From Butyricicoccus_A sp963588905 (GTDB taxonomy: Bacteria; Bacillota; Clostridia; Oscillospirales; Butyricicoccaceae), in contig CAVAJF010000032.1 of the NCBI GenBank assembly GCA_963588905.1, forward strand, positions 10,188-74,187: DNA of 64,000 nt, given 5' to 3'. Below, one piece after another: positions 24,642 through 33,993 of the stretch. A program made the translations under genes and the position numbers. Under the pieces are notes generated by a model, which did no database searches, had not been told where the DNA came from, and was given only the letters and a program-made list of their open reading frames with translations. How positions within the stretch are numbered: position 1 is the stretch's first letter; every line of letters begins with the position of its first letter.

Positions 24642-25859
24642 ATGAACTATGAATTTTGTTGTCCGACGCTGTTCGGACTGGAAGGAATTGTCGGCGATGA
24701 GCTGCGCCACAATGGTGGTTTGACCGATGTTCGCGTAGAAAATGGTCGCGTCTTTTTCTCTGGCGACGAGCATACCTTGGCATGGGCGAATCTGTGGCTG
24801 CGCTGCGCAGAGCGCGTACTCATCAAAGTGGGAGAATTCCCGGCTCGCACGTTTGAAGAGCTGTTTGAAGGCGTATACGAGCTGCCATGGCTGGACTATA
24901 TTGAGAAAGACTGTGCGTTTCCTGTCAAGGGCTATGCGCTGGATTCTCAGCTGCACAGCATTCCGGACTGCCAGAGTATTGTTAAGAAGGCGATTGTCAA
25001 GAGCTTGTCAGAATCGTATGGTATCACATGGTTTGAAGAGACCGGTGCACGCTGTCAGGTACAGTTTTCCATCGTACACGATGTAGCGACTCTGTATTTG
25101 GATACCTCCGGTGCCGGGCTGCATAAGCGCGGCTATCGCGCCAATGCCAATGAAGCACCGCTGCGCGAGACGCTGGCGGCTGCAATGGTACAGATTTCCC
25201 GGTTCCGCGGCAGAGGAGAGTTCTTTGATCCATTCTGCGGCTCCGGCACGATCCCGATTGAAGCGGCTATGATTGCCATGAACCGCGCACCGGGTCTCAT
25301 GCGTTCTTTTGATGCGGAAAAATGGGACTTTGTTGCACCGGAAATCTGGAGACAGGAACGGGAACGGGCATTAGATGTCATTTATCGAGATCGAACCTAT
25401 GATATTCACGGCTGCGATATTGACCCGGCATGTGTGGAACTGTCGATAGAAAACGCCAAAAAGGCGGGTGTAGATCACACGGTTCACTTTGAAGAAAAAG
25501 ATGCCTGCGCGTGCCGATTGAAAAACCGTGAGGGCACGTTGATCGCCAATCCGCCGTATGGAGAACGCATGATGGATGTCAATGCGGCGCGAAAATTGCT
25601 GCGAAATTTTGGCACAGCGGCAGCTTTATCGCCAATGAAGCAGTATATTATCAGCTCTGATGAGAAATTTGAGGAGTTTTACGGGGTAAAAGCGGATAAA
25701 AAGCGCAAATTGTACAACGGTATGCTGCGCTGTAATCTGTTTATGTACTATCAGCCGCCGGAGAAGCGCAAGAAGTTCCGCTCGGCGCAGCCGATGAACA
25801 AAGCACGTAAAAATGTTGCAAAAAACCGCAAAAATTACCAAAATAAACGAGATAAATAA
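24642..25859 (+). CDS. THUMP-domain class I RNA methyltransferase (RlmL N-terminal/YpsC-like)
   Basis: 405 residues. A THUMP RNA-binding domain (about 45-155) is followed by a UPF0020 methyltransferase domain. The SAM motif I is DPFCGSGTIPIEAA (about 203-216), the acidic loop HGCDIDP follows, and catalytic motif IV is NPPYGER. It should methylate the N2 of a guanosine in 23S rRNA, as RlmL does. The C-terminal 40 residues are very basic (many Lys, Arg, Asn), probably for RNA contact. AAGGA lies 9 bases upstream of the ATG. Confidence 0.9.
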   Translation: MNYEFCCPTLFGLEGIVGDELRHNGGLTDVRVENGRVFFSGDEHTLAWANLWLRCAERVLIKVGEFPARTFEELFEGVYELPWLDYIEKDCAFPVKGYALDSQLHSIPDCQSIVKKAIVKSLSESYGITWFEETGARCQVQFSIVHDVATLYLDTSGAGLHKRGYRANANEAPLRETLAAAMVQISRFRGRGEFFDPFCGSGTIPIEAAMIAMNRAPGLMRSFDAEKWDFVAPEIWRQERERALDVIYRDRTYDIHGCDIDPACVELSIENAKKAGVDHTVHFEEKDACACRLKNREGTLIANPPYGERMMDVNAARKLLRNFGTAAALSPMKQYIISSDEKFEEFYGVKADKKRKLYNGMLRCNLFMYYQPPEKRKKFRSAQPMNKARKNVAKNRKNYQNKRDK

Positions 25860-25907
25860 TATTCATAATTTATTTACAAAAAACTTTGAAATTTTGGAAA
25901 AAAATAC

Positions 25908-25936
25908 TTGCGTATTTCGGAAAAATGATTTAATAT
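25908..25936 (+). promoter_or_regulatory. groESL promoter
   Basis: TTGCGT and TAATAT are separated by 17 bases. The predicted transcription start falls just before or in the CIRCE operator. Confidence 0.8.
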
Positions 25937-25943
25937 ATAGCTG

Positions 25944-25970
25944 TTGGCACTCGAAGGTATGGAGTGCTAA
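25944..25970. promoter_or_regulatory. CIRCE operator (HrcA binding site)
   Basis: TTGGCACTC, nine bases, then GAGTGCTAA. This matches the consensus TTAGCACTC-N9-GAGTGCTAA except for one base in the left arm. HrcA binding here represses groESL until heat stress. Confidence 0.93.
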
Positions 25971-26010
25971 CCTCTGAATTTGTATTTTATCATCTTAGGA
26001 GGATTTTATT

Positions 26011-26295
26011 ATGAAGCTCAAGCCTTTATCTGACCGCGTTGTCATCAAGATGGTCGAAGCAGAAGAGACCACCGCAGGCGGAATCATTCTGGCAGGTTCT
26101 GCTAAGGAGAAGCCGCAGATCGCAGAAGTTTTGGCTGTAGGCCCTGGCGGCGTTGTAGACGGCAAGGAAGTCGTTATGCAGGTCAAGGTTGGCGATAAGG
26201 TTATCACCAGCAAGTACTCCGGCACGGAAGTAAAGATTGACGGCGAGGAACTGATTATTGTTCGTCAGAACGATATTCTGGCTGTTGTAGACTAA
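26011..26295 (+). CDS. groES: co-chaperonin GroES
   Basis: 94 residues, full length. It starts KLKPLSDRVVIK, has the mobile loop region EAEETTAGGIILAGSAKEKPQ and ends DILAVVD. It caps the GroEL ring so that proteins fold in an enclosed cavity. AGGAGG is at ideal spacing before the ATG. It is under the CIRCE operator and forms an operon with groEL, 37 bases downstream. Confidence 0.98.
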   Translation: MKLKPLSDRVVIKMVEAEETTAGGIILAGSAKEKPQIAEVLAVGPGGVVDGKEVVMQVKVGDKVITSKYSGTEVKIDGEELIIVRQNDILAVVD

Positions 26296-26332
26296 TTGCA
26301 AATTAACTCAATAATTAGGAGGCTATTGTATT

Positions 26333-27961
26333 ATGGCAAAGCAGATTCTTTTCGGCGAGGAAGCTCGCCGTGCACTAGGCCGCGGCGTAGACCAGCTGGC
26401 TGATACAGTAAAGGTAACTCTGGGACCGAAGGGCCGCAACGTTGTTCTGGACAAGAAGTTCGGCGCTCCGCTCATCACTAACGACGGCGTAACTATCGCA
26501 AAGGACATCGAGCTGGACGATCCGTTTGAGAACATGGGCGCACAGCTGGTAAAGGAAGTTGCTACCAAGACCAACGATCTGGCAGGCGACGGCACCACTA
26601 CCGCTACCGTTCTGGCTCAGGCTATCATCCGCGAGGGCATGAAGAACGTTGCTGCTGGCGCAAATCCGATGATTATGCGTAAGGGCATCGCAAAGGGCGT
26701 TGAGACCGCAATCAATGCTATCAAGGAGAACTCTGAGAACATCAAGGGCTCTGATGACATTGCTCGTGTTGCTGCTATTTCTTCCGGCGATGAGACCATC
26801 GGCGAACTGATTGCTGAGGCTATGGAGAAGGTTTCTGCTGACGGCGTTATCACCGTTGAGGAGTCCAAGACCGCTGAGACTTACTCCGAAATCGTAGAAG
26901 GTATGCAGTTTGACCGTGGCTACATCACGCCGTACATGGTAACAGATACCGAAAAGATGGAAGCTGTTCTGGATGACGCTGTTATCCTGATTACCGATAA
27001 GAAGATTTCCAACATTCAGGATCTCCTGCCGTTGCTGGAGCAGATTGTCAAGACCGGCAAGAAGCTGCTCATCATCGCAGAGGATCTGGAAGGCGAAGCA
27101 CTGTCTACTCTGCTGCTCAACAAGCTGCGCGGCACCTTCACCTGTGTTGCTGTTAAGGCTCCGGGCTTTGGCGATCGCCGCAAGGAAATGCTGAAGGACA
27201 TCGCTGTTCTGACCGGCGGCGAAGTGATCTCCGAAGAGATCGGTCTGGAACTGAAGGACACCACCATGGCTATGCTGGGTCGTGCTCGTCAGGTAAAGGT
27301 CAACAAGGAAGGCACTGTTATTGTTGACGGTCAGGGCGACGCGGAAGCAATCAAGGCTCGCGTTGAGAACATCCGTCATGCAATCGAGACCACCACTTCC
27401 GATTTCGACCGTGAGAAGCTGCAGGAGCGTCTGGCTAAGCTGGCTGGCGGCGTTGCAGTTATCAAGGTTGGCGCTGCTACTGAGACCGAAATGAAGGAAA
27501 AGAAGCTGCGCGTAGAGGACGCTCTGAACGCTACTCGTGCTGCTGTTGAGGAAGGCATCGTAGCAGGCGGCGGTGTTGCCTATGTAAACGCTGTTCCGGC
27601 TGTTGAGGCTGTTGCTGCTGACGTAGCAGGCGATGAGAAGACCGGTGTTAACATCGTTGTCAAGGCTCTGCAGGAGCCGATCCGCCAGATCGCTGCAAAT
27701 GCTGGTATTGATGGCGCTGTTGTTCTGGAGAAGATTCGTGAGTCCGGCAAGGTTGGCTATGGCTTCGATGCTTACTCTGAGACCTACTGCGAGATGATCG
27801 CATCTGGTATCGTAGACCCGACCAAGGTAAACCGTTCTGCCCTGCAGAACGCTGCATCGGTTGCTTCTACCGTACTGACCACCGAGTCCATTGTAACCGA
27901 CATCAAGGAGCCGGCTCCGGCAGCAGCTCCGGCAGCTCCGGATATGGGCGGCATGTACTAA
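26333..27961 (+). CDS. groEL: chaperonin GroEL
   Basis: 542 residues with the standard features: LGPKGRNVVLDKKFGAP, the ATP-site GDGTTTATVLAQ, and the C-terminal GGMY tail preceded by an Ala-Pro-rich stretch. It is the 60-kDa chaperonin ring subunit. Strong codon bias is visible. It ends at a good terminator, so groES-groEL is a complete bicistronic operon. Confidence 0.99.
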   Translation: MAKQILFGEEARRALGRGVDQLADTVKVTLGPKGRNVVLDKKFGAPLITNDGVTIAKDIELDDPFENMGAQLVKEVATKTNDLAGDGTTTATVLAQAIIREGMKNVAAGANPMIMRKGIAKGVETAINAIKENSENIKGSDDIARVAAISSGDETIGELIAEAMEKVSADGVITVEESKTAETYSEIVEGMQFDRGYITPYMVTDTEKMEAVLDDAVILITDKKISNIQDLLPLLEQIVKTGKKLLIIAEDLEGEALSTLLLNKLRGTFTCVAVKAPGFGDRRKEMLKDIAVLTGGEVISEEIGLELKDTTMAMLGRARQVKVNKEGTVIVDGQGDAEAIKARVENIRHAIETTTSDFDREKLQERLAKLAGGVAVIKVGAATETEMKEKKLRVEDALNATRAAVEEGIVAGGGVAYVNAVPAVEAVAADVAGDEKTGVNIVVKALQEPIRQIAANAGIDGAVVLEKIRESGKVGYGFDAYSETYCEMIASGIVDPTKVNRSALQNAASVASTVLTTESIVTDIKEPAPAAAPAAPDMGGMY

Positions 27962-28003
27962 TCGTATCGTAGTCGTTCAATCGAATATTTCTGACTTTCT
28001 TAC

Positions 28004-28042
28004 AAATCAGGCATCGACTTTCGGGTTGATGCCTGATTTTTT
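28004..28042 (+). terminator. groESL terminator
   Basis: AAATCAGGCATC pairs with GATGCCTGATTT, followed by further T residues. Confidence 0.9.
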
Positions 28043-28119
28043 GCTTTTTCTGTTTCTATTGTGTTAAAAATGTGGTAGAATAGAACCAATTTATTTCTAT
28101 TTAAGAATGGAGCTATGAG

Positions 28120-29157
28120 ATGAGAGGGATAGAAAACCAATTTTGGAAAAAACACCGCAGGGAAGGCCAGAAAATCCTGCTATTGAGTGCAAAAATTGCA
28201 TTGGGCAGTACGTTGGCAATTTTTGTGGCGCGACAGCTGGAATTGTCACATGACGTTTCTGCGGGAACGATTACCATGCTGACACTGATGACGACAAAAT
28301 GGCAGACCGTCAAGCTGTCTGTGTCCCGTGTGCTAACGTTTGTACTGGCCATTTTCATTGCATGGGTCATTTTTCTGCATGTCGGCAATGCCTATGCGGC
28401 GTATGGCGTGTTTATGTTCCTGCTAGTCTGTATTTCCGCTATGCTGGGCTTGACAGCGACCGTATCTGTCAATGCGGTCATCGGCGCACATCTGTTTACC
28501 GGGCAGGATTTTTCCATGCAGACAATTGGAAACGAATTCAAGCTGGTCTGTATTGGCATTGTCATTGCCTTGGTACTCAATCTGTATCATGACAATGGCC
28601 AGCGCAAAAAAGAGTTGGTTGCCAATATGCGCGCCGTGGAGCAACAGTTGCAGAAAATTATCTTGGAACTTGCTGCCTATTTGATTCAGTTTCAGATGTC
28701 ACATAACCTGTGGGGACATATTCGCACGCTGGAACGCCAACTGGAAACCTATATCCAAGACGCACACGAGTATCAAGACAATACTTTTCACTTCCATCCG
28801 GAGTATTATATTGATTATTTTGAAATGCGGCACGCACAATGTCAGGTGCTGGATAGTTTGCACAATGAGATGCGTCGCGTGCGCAGCAGACCCAAGCAAG
28901 CGCAGATTATTGCAGAATATCTGCTGTATGTGGCGGATTATGTCGTGGAGATCAACAGTCCGGAAAAGCAGCTCAATCGTCTGCATGAAATCTTTGCAGA
29001 CATGAAGAGAGAAGAACTGCCAAAAACGCGGGAGGAATTTGAGAGCCGCGCCATGCTGTATCATATCCTGATGGATATGGAAGAGTTCCTACTGTATAAA
29101 AAGCGATTTGTCTGCCGATTGGACAAGCAACAGCGAGAAATTTATTGGAAGAAATGA
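28120..29157 (+). CDS. FUSC/aromatic acid exporter-family membrane protein
   Basis: 345 residues. Four to five closely spaced hydrophobic helices occupy residues 20-160. Examples are KIALGSTLAIFVARQLEL, LTFVLAIFIAWVIFL and LVCIGIVIALVLNL. A C-terminal cytosolic helical domain (about 165-345) is rich in charged residues, with HFHPEYYIDYFEMRH and a C-terminal RFVCRLDKQQREIYWKK. The pattern matches the ArAE_1/DUF939 proteins of Firmicutes (YqjA-like), proposed to export aromatic acids. The substrate is not shown. ATGGAG is a modest ribosome site. Confidence 0.75.
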   Translation: MRGIENQFWKKHRREGQKILLLSAKIALGSTLAIFVARQLELSHDVSAGTITMLTLMTTKWQTVKLSVSRVLTFVLAIFIAWVIFLHVGNAYAAYGVFMFLLVCISAMLGLTATVSVNAVIGAHLFTGQDFSMQTIGNEFKLVCIGIVIALVLNLYHDNGQRKKELVANMRAVEQQLQKIILELAAYLIQFQMSHNLWGHIRTLERQLETYIQDAHEYQDNTFHFHPEYYIDYFEMRHAQCQVLDSLHNEMRRVRSRPKQAQIIAEYLLYVADYVVEINSPEKQLNRLHEIFADMKREELPKTREEFESRAMLYHILMDMEEFLLYKKRFVCRLDKQQREIYWKK

Positions 29158-29280
29158 TGAGGTGTGCAACGCTTTTTTTGTTCACAGATTTTTTCGAAGA
29201 ACGACACGATTCCAACGACAAAATTTGCGGTCGTGCGGGTATACTATACAAGTATATTTCCGAAAAGGATGTGTCGCGCT

Positions 29281-29358
29281 ATGTTTTGGTATCGTTTTAT
29301 GTTGTTTCTGACAGCAACGATTTTGGCATGTATGTTGCTGTTTTCATTCCAATACTAG
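29281..29358 (+). CDS. possible 25-residue single-span membrane peptide
   Basis: ATG to TAG encodes 25 residues. A hydrophobic core (FMLFLTATILACMLLFSF) follows MFWYR, as in small membrane proteins or leader peptides. AAAAGGA lies 11 bases upstream and a TATACT -10 lies at 29240-29245, though its -35 is poor. It lies in the 295-bp spacer before pyrB. Such a short frame could be chance; conservation is not testable here. Confidence 0.3.
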   Translation: MFWYRFMLFLTATILACMLLFSFQY

Positions 29359-29396
29359 AAAATCCGAAATTTTTCGGCAAGAAAAAATGCATGGGC

Positions 29397-29425
29397 TTTT
29401 CAAGAGGGGGAATTTGTGCTACAAT
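29397..29425 (+). promoter_or_regulatory. pyrB promoter
   Basis: TTTTCA and TACAAT are separated by 17 bases, only 27 bases before the start codon. So short a leader leaves no room for PyrR-type attenuation. Confidence 0.6.
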
Positions 29426-29452
29426 AAAAAAAATACAAGGAGGAACGCATGT

Positions 29453-30547
29453 ATGCGACATATTATCGACCTCAGTGATCTGACAATGGAAGAGTTTCAT
29501 GAGCTGTATAAGCTCACTTCAAATATCATCGACCGACCGGAAGGCTATACCGATGCCTGCCGCGGCAAGGTTTTGGGCAGCTTGTTCTATGAACCGAGTA
29601 CACGTACCAATCTTTCTTTCTCCACGGCAATGATGCGTTTGGGCGGTAGTGTGGTTGGATTCTCGAATCCGAATTCTTCCTCTGCGGCGAAGGGCGAGAC
29701 GCTGAAAGATACCATTACTATGGTATCAAATTATGCAGATATGATCGTCATGCGTAATCCGCACGAGGGCGCAGCAAAGGCGGCGTCTATGTTCTCAGAA
29801 GTTCCGATTATCAATGCCGGTGATGGCGGACATCTGCATCCGACACAGACGCTGGCAGATATGACAACAATTCTGCGTCTGCGTGGCTCGGCGGACAATA
29901 TGAAGATCGGTTTGTGCGGTGACTTGAAGTATGGACGCACCGTGCATTCGCTGATTCATTTCCTCGCAAACTTTAAAAATGTACAGTTTTACCTGATTGC
30001 ACCACGTGAGTTGGCGATTCCGGAATATCTGCGTCAGTTCATGGTAGAGCATAAGATGAAATTTTATGAGGTATCCGGCTTGGAACCGGTCATTCCGATG
30101 CTGGATGTGCTGTATATGACACGCATTCAGAGAGAACGCTTTGCAGATCTCAATGTTTATAACAGTCTCAAAGGCACGTATTGTTTGACAAAGGCTAAGC
30201 TGCGCGATGCCAAGAAAGATCTGCTCATTATGCATCCGCTGCCGCGTGTTGACGAGATTGCACAGGATGTCGATGATGATCCACGCGCCGTTTACTTCGA
30301 TCAGGCACGATTTGGTATGTATGCGCGCATGGCACTGTTGCTGACGCTGAGCAAACAGCCGCGTGTGCATATGCCGAAAAATATTCTGGGTCTGCCAAAT
30401 CTGCGCTGTACCAATCCGAAGTGTATCACACATTCCGAGACATATTTGCCGATGGAAATCGTGCATACAAAGGACGGAGAACGTTGCGTGTACTGCGACC
30501 ATTTGGTTGAGCATGTACCGGAACCGGAGCCGGAAGAACAAGAGTAA
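29453..30547 (+). CDS. pyrB: aspartate carbamoyltransferase with C-terminal PyrI-like zinc domain
   Basis: 364 residues. Residues 1-305 are a normal catalytic subunit that condenses carbamoyl phosphate and aspartate in pyrimidine synthesis. FYEPSTRTNLSF (45-56) and HPLPRVDEI (261-269) are the carbamoyl-phosphate and aspartate sites. Residues 306-350 then carry C319-x4-C324-x20-C345-x2-C348 within RCTNPKCITHSE and ERCVYCDH. This matches the zinc-binding half of the PyrI regulatory chain. The nucleotide-binding half of PyrI is absent. AAGGAGGAA precedes the ATG. The gene stands alone, ending at a bidirectional terminator; no pyrI or other pyr gene is in the window. Confidence 0.93.
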   Translation: MRHIIDLSDLTMEEFHELYKLTSNIIDRPEGYTDACRGKVLGSLFYEPSTRTNLSFSTAMMRLGGSVVGFSNPNSSSAAKGETLKDTITMVSNYADMIVMRNPHEGAAKAASMFSEVPIINAGDGGHLHPTQTLADMTTILRLRGSADNMKIGLCGDLKYGRTVHSLIHFLANFKNVQFYLIAPRELAIPEYLRQFMVEHKMKFYEVSGLEPVIPMLDVLYMTRIQRERFADLNVYNSLKGTYCLTKAKLRDAKKDLLIMHPLPRVDEIAQDVDDDPRAVYFDQARFGMYARMALLLTLSKQPRVHMPKNILGLPNLRCTNPKCITHSETYLPMEIVHTKDGERCVYCDHLVEHVPEPEPEEQE

Positions 30548-30574
30548 TACGTCAAATATACTGGCGAGATATAA

Positions 30575-30606
30575 AAAACAGCAGAGGCTTTTGCCTCTGC
30601 TGTTTT
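30575..30606. terminator. bidirectional terminator between pyrB and cdaR
   Basis: AAAACAGCAGAGGC pairs with GCCTCTGCTGTTTT around a four-base T loop. Confidence 0.93.
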
Positions 30607-30614
30607 CATGTTCG

Positions 30615-31850
30615 TCAATTGGAAGAATTCCGTGTAAGCGTAATTTTGACGCTGTAATTGCCGTTGACAGTCGTGCCGTCCGGGCTGCTTACCGTGACAC
30701 CAATGGTGTGTTCACCGTCTGACAGCTCCTTAGAGGATAGCTCAGCAACCGCTTGGATGTCCGATGCGTCTATCGCATCCAACTGCTTCTGAGAACCTGT
30801 CAGCGTGACAGTCAGTGATTGCGTATTAAGTGTAACCGTGGCGTCAGCATCCTTGTCTGTATCGTTCAGCGTAATATCGGTAATCGTATAGGACTTTGTC
30901 GTATTTTTATCGACAGAGACTGTGACGGTTGCCGATGTCGGCTGTCCATCGTACAGAGAAACACCGGTCGGAGCTTCAATATCAAATTCGTGCGTGTCAC
31001 CATTTTCTGCTGTCGTTGCATTGATAGCGCCTAATGCAATGGAATCAATGGTGTCCACCGTTGCTGGATCACCGATAATCTTGACAGATTTTGGCGAAAT
31101 CGTCGTCGAAATGCCAGATGCATCTTCATCGGGAGAAACCGTCACTGCCAGCGGAACCGATTTAACTTCTTTGACGGGGAGTGTGACGGTGACACTGGAT
31201 ACTTCGCGAGAAATATTGGTGGTGTCTACCTGCGTACCCTTGCTGTTGACCAGCTTGTAAGAGAAATTATCGGTCAGCGTCTGTTTCAGTCCGTCTGTGT
31301 CCACGTCAACGACAGCGGTTGCAATTTCATCCACAACAGTTGCCGGCCCAGAGACCTTAACAGTTTTGGTGGATAGCTGCGGGTCGCCAAAAATGTAATT
31401 TTTAGCAGCTTCCTTGCTCAATTTGACGGAAACCGGTATTTTTTTCGTCTCGATTTCGTCTACGACAACCGTGATGCTGTCTGGTGTTTTACTTTCGCAA
31501 GTCATACCGCTTTCCGGTAAGATGACAGTGTACGGCAACTGATACGTGCCCGGAGCAGTGATCGATTCTGAGACATCTGCCTGCACCTTGATTTGAGAGG
31601 CAGTCAGGGTTGCCAACCGATTGGTAGAACCGGAAACCTTGACATCGACGGTTGAATCCGCGCCTTCGATGATGCGCAGATTATAGTTGTTGTACAGTTG
31701 ATCGACACCGGTCATCTGTACAGCTATATCTTTGTATTCTAGGGTGCGGCTTGGATTTTGAGAGCCCATAAAGTAACTCCACAAAATAAACGCAGCGACA
31801 ACCGATAAAAGTTTGGTCAGCACGTCATGCTGCACAATCCATTTTCTCAT
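30615..31850 (-). CDS. cdaR: YbbR-domain regulator of diadenylate cyclase
   Basis: 411 residues. An N-terminal transmembrane anchor (LLSVVAAFILWSYF, about 13-27) is followed by four YbbR-like beta-rich repeats outside the membrane, each with an IPVSV- or VPLAVTV-type opening strand and a VKVSG/VKIIG strand. In Firmicutes CdaR binds and tunes CdaA. Its start overlaps the cdaA stop by 4 bases, so the pair is coupled. Here glmM, the usual third gene, is not adjacent. Confidence 0.9.
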   Translation of the reverse strand: MRKWIVQHDVLTKLLSVVAAFILWSYFMGSQNPSRTLEYKDIAVQMTGVDQLYNNYNLRIIEGADSTVDVKVSGSTNRLATLTASQIKVQADVSESITAPGTYQLPYTVILPESGMTCESKTPDSITVVVDEIETKKIPVSVKLSKEAAKNYIFGDPQLSTKTVKVSGPATVVDEIATAVVDVDTDGLKQTLTDNFSYKLVNSKGTQVDTTNISREVSSVTVTLPVKEVKSVPLAVTVSPDEDASGISTTISPKSVKIIGDPATVDTIDSIALGAINATTAENGDTHEFDIEAPTGVSLYDGQPTSATVTVSVDKNTTKSYTITDITLNDTDKDADATVTLNTQSLTVTLTGSQKQLDAIDASDIQAVAELSSKELSDGEHTIGVTVSSPDGTTVNGNYSVKITLTRNSSN

Positions 31851-32728
31851 TTTTTTCGCCTCCCGAAGCCCGGAAGCTTGTCTAACAAATTATCAAAAAA
31901 ATGCGGCGAGTTTTCTTCTTGTTTGGATTCTTCTTCCTGCAGGTCATGCACAAGAAGCTCTGCGCGCAGAATCTCTTCCAGCTGTTCCGGCACGAGATGC
32001 CGCTGCAATTCACCGTCTATCGCGATGGAAATGGAACCGGTTTCTTCTGAAACAACTAGACTGAGCGAATCAAACTTTTCGCTCATACCAACAGCGGCTC
32101 GATGCCGCGTGCCGAGTTCCTTGGAGAGATTTGGGTTAGGAGACAGCGGAAGCACACAACCAGCTGCATGAATGCGGCCATCTCGGATAATCATTGCGCC
32201 GTCGTGCAGCGGAGCGCCTTCATAAAAGATATTGCGAATCAGCTCATCTTTGACATCTGCGTTGATGACTGTGCCCGTGTGAATAATATCACTGAGGTTT
32301 TCTTTGCGCTCAAAGATAATCAGCGCACCTGTGCGTGACCATGACATCTCAGAGCAGGCATGTACCATCTCACGGATAACGGATTCCTCCATAGGAATCG
32401 CATCGTTGCGAATCATGAGAGTAGACAGCTTGCTCTTGCCGACGCGCTCCAAAATGCGGCGGAGCTCCGGCTGAAAGACAATAGCCACGACGACAATGCC
32501 CCATGTCAGTACCCCACGGAACAAATAATTGACCATTGTCAGCTGCAAGATGCTGGACAGCCACATGGCGGCAATGAGAATAATCACACCGCGAATAATG
32601 CGGGTAGAACTCGTTTCCCGTACCAATTTGACAATTTGGTAGATGAGAAACGAGACCACCGCAATATCTATCACGTCTGAAATTGTCAGAGACATTAAAT
32701 TTTGCATAATCATTTGGATATAATCCAT
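31847..32728 (-). CDS. cdaA: diadenylate cyclase CdaA
   Basis: 293 residues. Three membrane helices (about 15-35, 42-62, 68-84) precede a DisA_N cyclase domain (about 95-245). Its active-site motifs DGA (176-178, in LHDGAMII) and GTRHR (206-210) are intact. It makes the second messenger c-di-AMP from two ATP, which controls potassium and osmotic balance. The start is uncertain. A TTG four codons upstream abuts the AAGGGA site too closely, so the ATG at 32728 is preferred. It is the first gene of a cdaA-cdaR operon. Confidence 0.93.
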   Translation of the reverse strand: MDYIQMIMQNLMSLTISDVIDIAVVSFLIYQIVKLVRETSSTRIIRGVIILIAAMWLSSILQLTMVNYLFRGVLTWGIVVVAIVFQPELRRILERVGKSKLSTLMIRNDAIPMEESVIREMVHACSEMSWSRTGALIIFERKENLSDIIHTGTVINADVKDELIRNIFYEGAPLHDGAMIIRDGRIHAAGCVLPLSPNPNLSKELGTRHRAAVGMSEKFDSLSLVVSEETGSISIAIDGELQRHLVPEQLEEILRAELLVHDLQEEESKQEENSPHFFDNLLDKLPGFGRRKK

Positions 32729-32814
32729 ATAGTTTTTCAATCCCTTGGTTCTGCGAAATACACAATTTTCAGCATGAAAAATTCTATGCTTGTTATTATC
32801 TTACCACAATTTTT

Positions 32815-33993
32815 TCAGCGTGTGAACACTTCCTCACAAATTTGGTCAGATTCTTTTCCGCAGATATGCGCCAGTGCGTCACAGAATTTTCGCATCTGGC
32901 GTGTTGATTGAAACCATCCCGGCGAAAGACGCACGGTTCCGGTTTCAAGTGTTCCTGCTGTACGATGAGCAAGCGGCGCACAGTGCAATCCCGCACGGAC
33001 ACAGATGTTTTGCTCGGCCAATCGCTGTGCAATAGTCTCACACGGCAGCTGACGACACGTAAAAGACAGGACGCCGGTTTGCTGTTGTGGTTTTGGTGAG
33101 AGATATAGCGTAATACCGGGGATTTCCCGCAGCCTTTCCACAGCTGCATCGCGCAGGCGGCACTCCCAAGCGGCAATTTCCGTCTCACCTAATTTGGATA
33201 TAAACTGCAACCCTTCAAACAATCCGGCAATCCCTGCGAGATTGACAGTGCCGGCTTCCAGCCGATCCGGCAAAAAGTCTGGCATGTCCGTCTGCTCGGA
33301 CAGACTGCCAGTGCCGCCGAGCAGCAGCGGTGCAGGAAGATCCTGTGACAGCCATAACAAAATTCCTGTTCCTGGTGGAGCATATAAGCCCTTGTGGCCG
33401 GGCATTCCGACAGCCGCGAGGCTGTGCAGCTGCGAGACAGAAAGAGGAATCACACCGGCGGATTGTGAAGCATCTAAAATAAGAGGAATTCCATGCTTCG
33501 TCAATAGCGCATCCAGTGGCTCCAGCGGCTGAATATAACCAAATACATTGGAAACATGACATAACACGAAACAATCTGCGCCGTCTGCAATTGCCTTTTG
33601 CGCCTGTTCTAACAGCAGATCATCATTCCACAGTTCGCTTTTGAGTATCGTGAGTTTGATATTTTGACGTTTGACCAGATCCAATACAGGGCGATACACC
33701 GCGTTGTGTTCCAAACCGGAAATGGCAATATGGCGACAGGTTTGCGCCATGGCATACAGTGCCATATTGAGTGCTTGTGTGGCGTTTGCGGTAAAAATCA
33801 CACGGCGCGGATCGGAAACATCAAATAGCTGCGCCGCCAGCCGTCGGGTATCATATACAATATCTGCGCCCAGCATCGCAGGCGGATGAGCACTTCTGCC
33901 GACGCCTCCGGCGTGCCGCATTGCCCAGCGCATCGCGTGGGCTACCGCAGGCGGCTTTTCCAGTGTTGTCGCTGCATTATCCAGATAAATCAT
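32815..33993 (-). CDS. class V aminotransferase, cysteine desulfurase type
   Basis: 392 residues of the PLP-dependent NifS/SufS-like family. It starts YLDNAATT; the PLP lysine is K201 in MPGHKGLYAP. A sulfur-accepting Cys, C338, lies in CVRAGLHCAPLAH, the position used by group II desulfurases. It would release sulfur or selenium from cysteine or selenocysteine. The upstream DUF3343 gene overlaps its start by 17 bases. This pairing is typical of clostridial proteins linked to sulfur or selenium trafficking. Exact substrate is not proven. Confidence 0.88.
   Translation of the reverse strand: MIYLDNAATTLEKPPAVAHAMRWAMRHAGGVGRSAHPPAMLGADIVYDTRRLAAQLFDVSDPRRVIFTANATQALNMALYAMAQTCRHIAISGLEHNAVYRPVLDLVKRQNIKLTILKSELWNDDLLLEQAQKAIADGADCFVLCHVSNVFGYIQPLEPLDALLTKHGIPLILDASQSAGVIPLSVSQLHSLAAVGMPGHKGLYAPPGTGILLWLSQDLPAPLLLGGTGSLSEQTDMPDFLPDRLEAGTVNLAGIAGLFEGLQFISKLGETEIAAWECRLRDAAVERLREIPGITLYLSPKPQQQTGVLSFTCRQLPCETIAQRLAEQNICVRAGLHCAPLAHRTAGTLETGTVRLSPGWFQSTRQMRKFCDALAHICGKESDQICEEVFTR

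Noticed and set aside
25944..25970. Factor-independent terminator before groES
   Set aside because: The inverted repeat is the CIRCE operator with its nine-base spacer and no T tract follows.
29397..29453. PyrR attenuator upstream of pyrB
   Set aside because: The leader from the likely promoter is about 20-25 bases, too short for anti-terminator and terminator structures.
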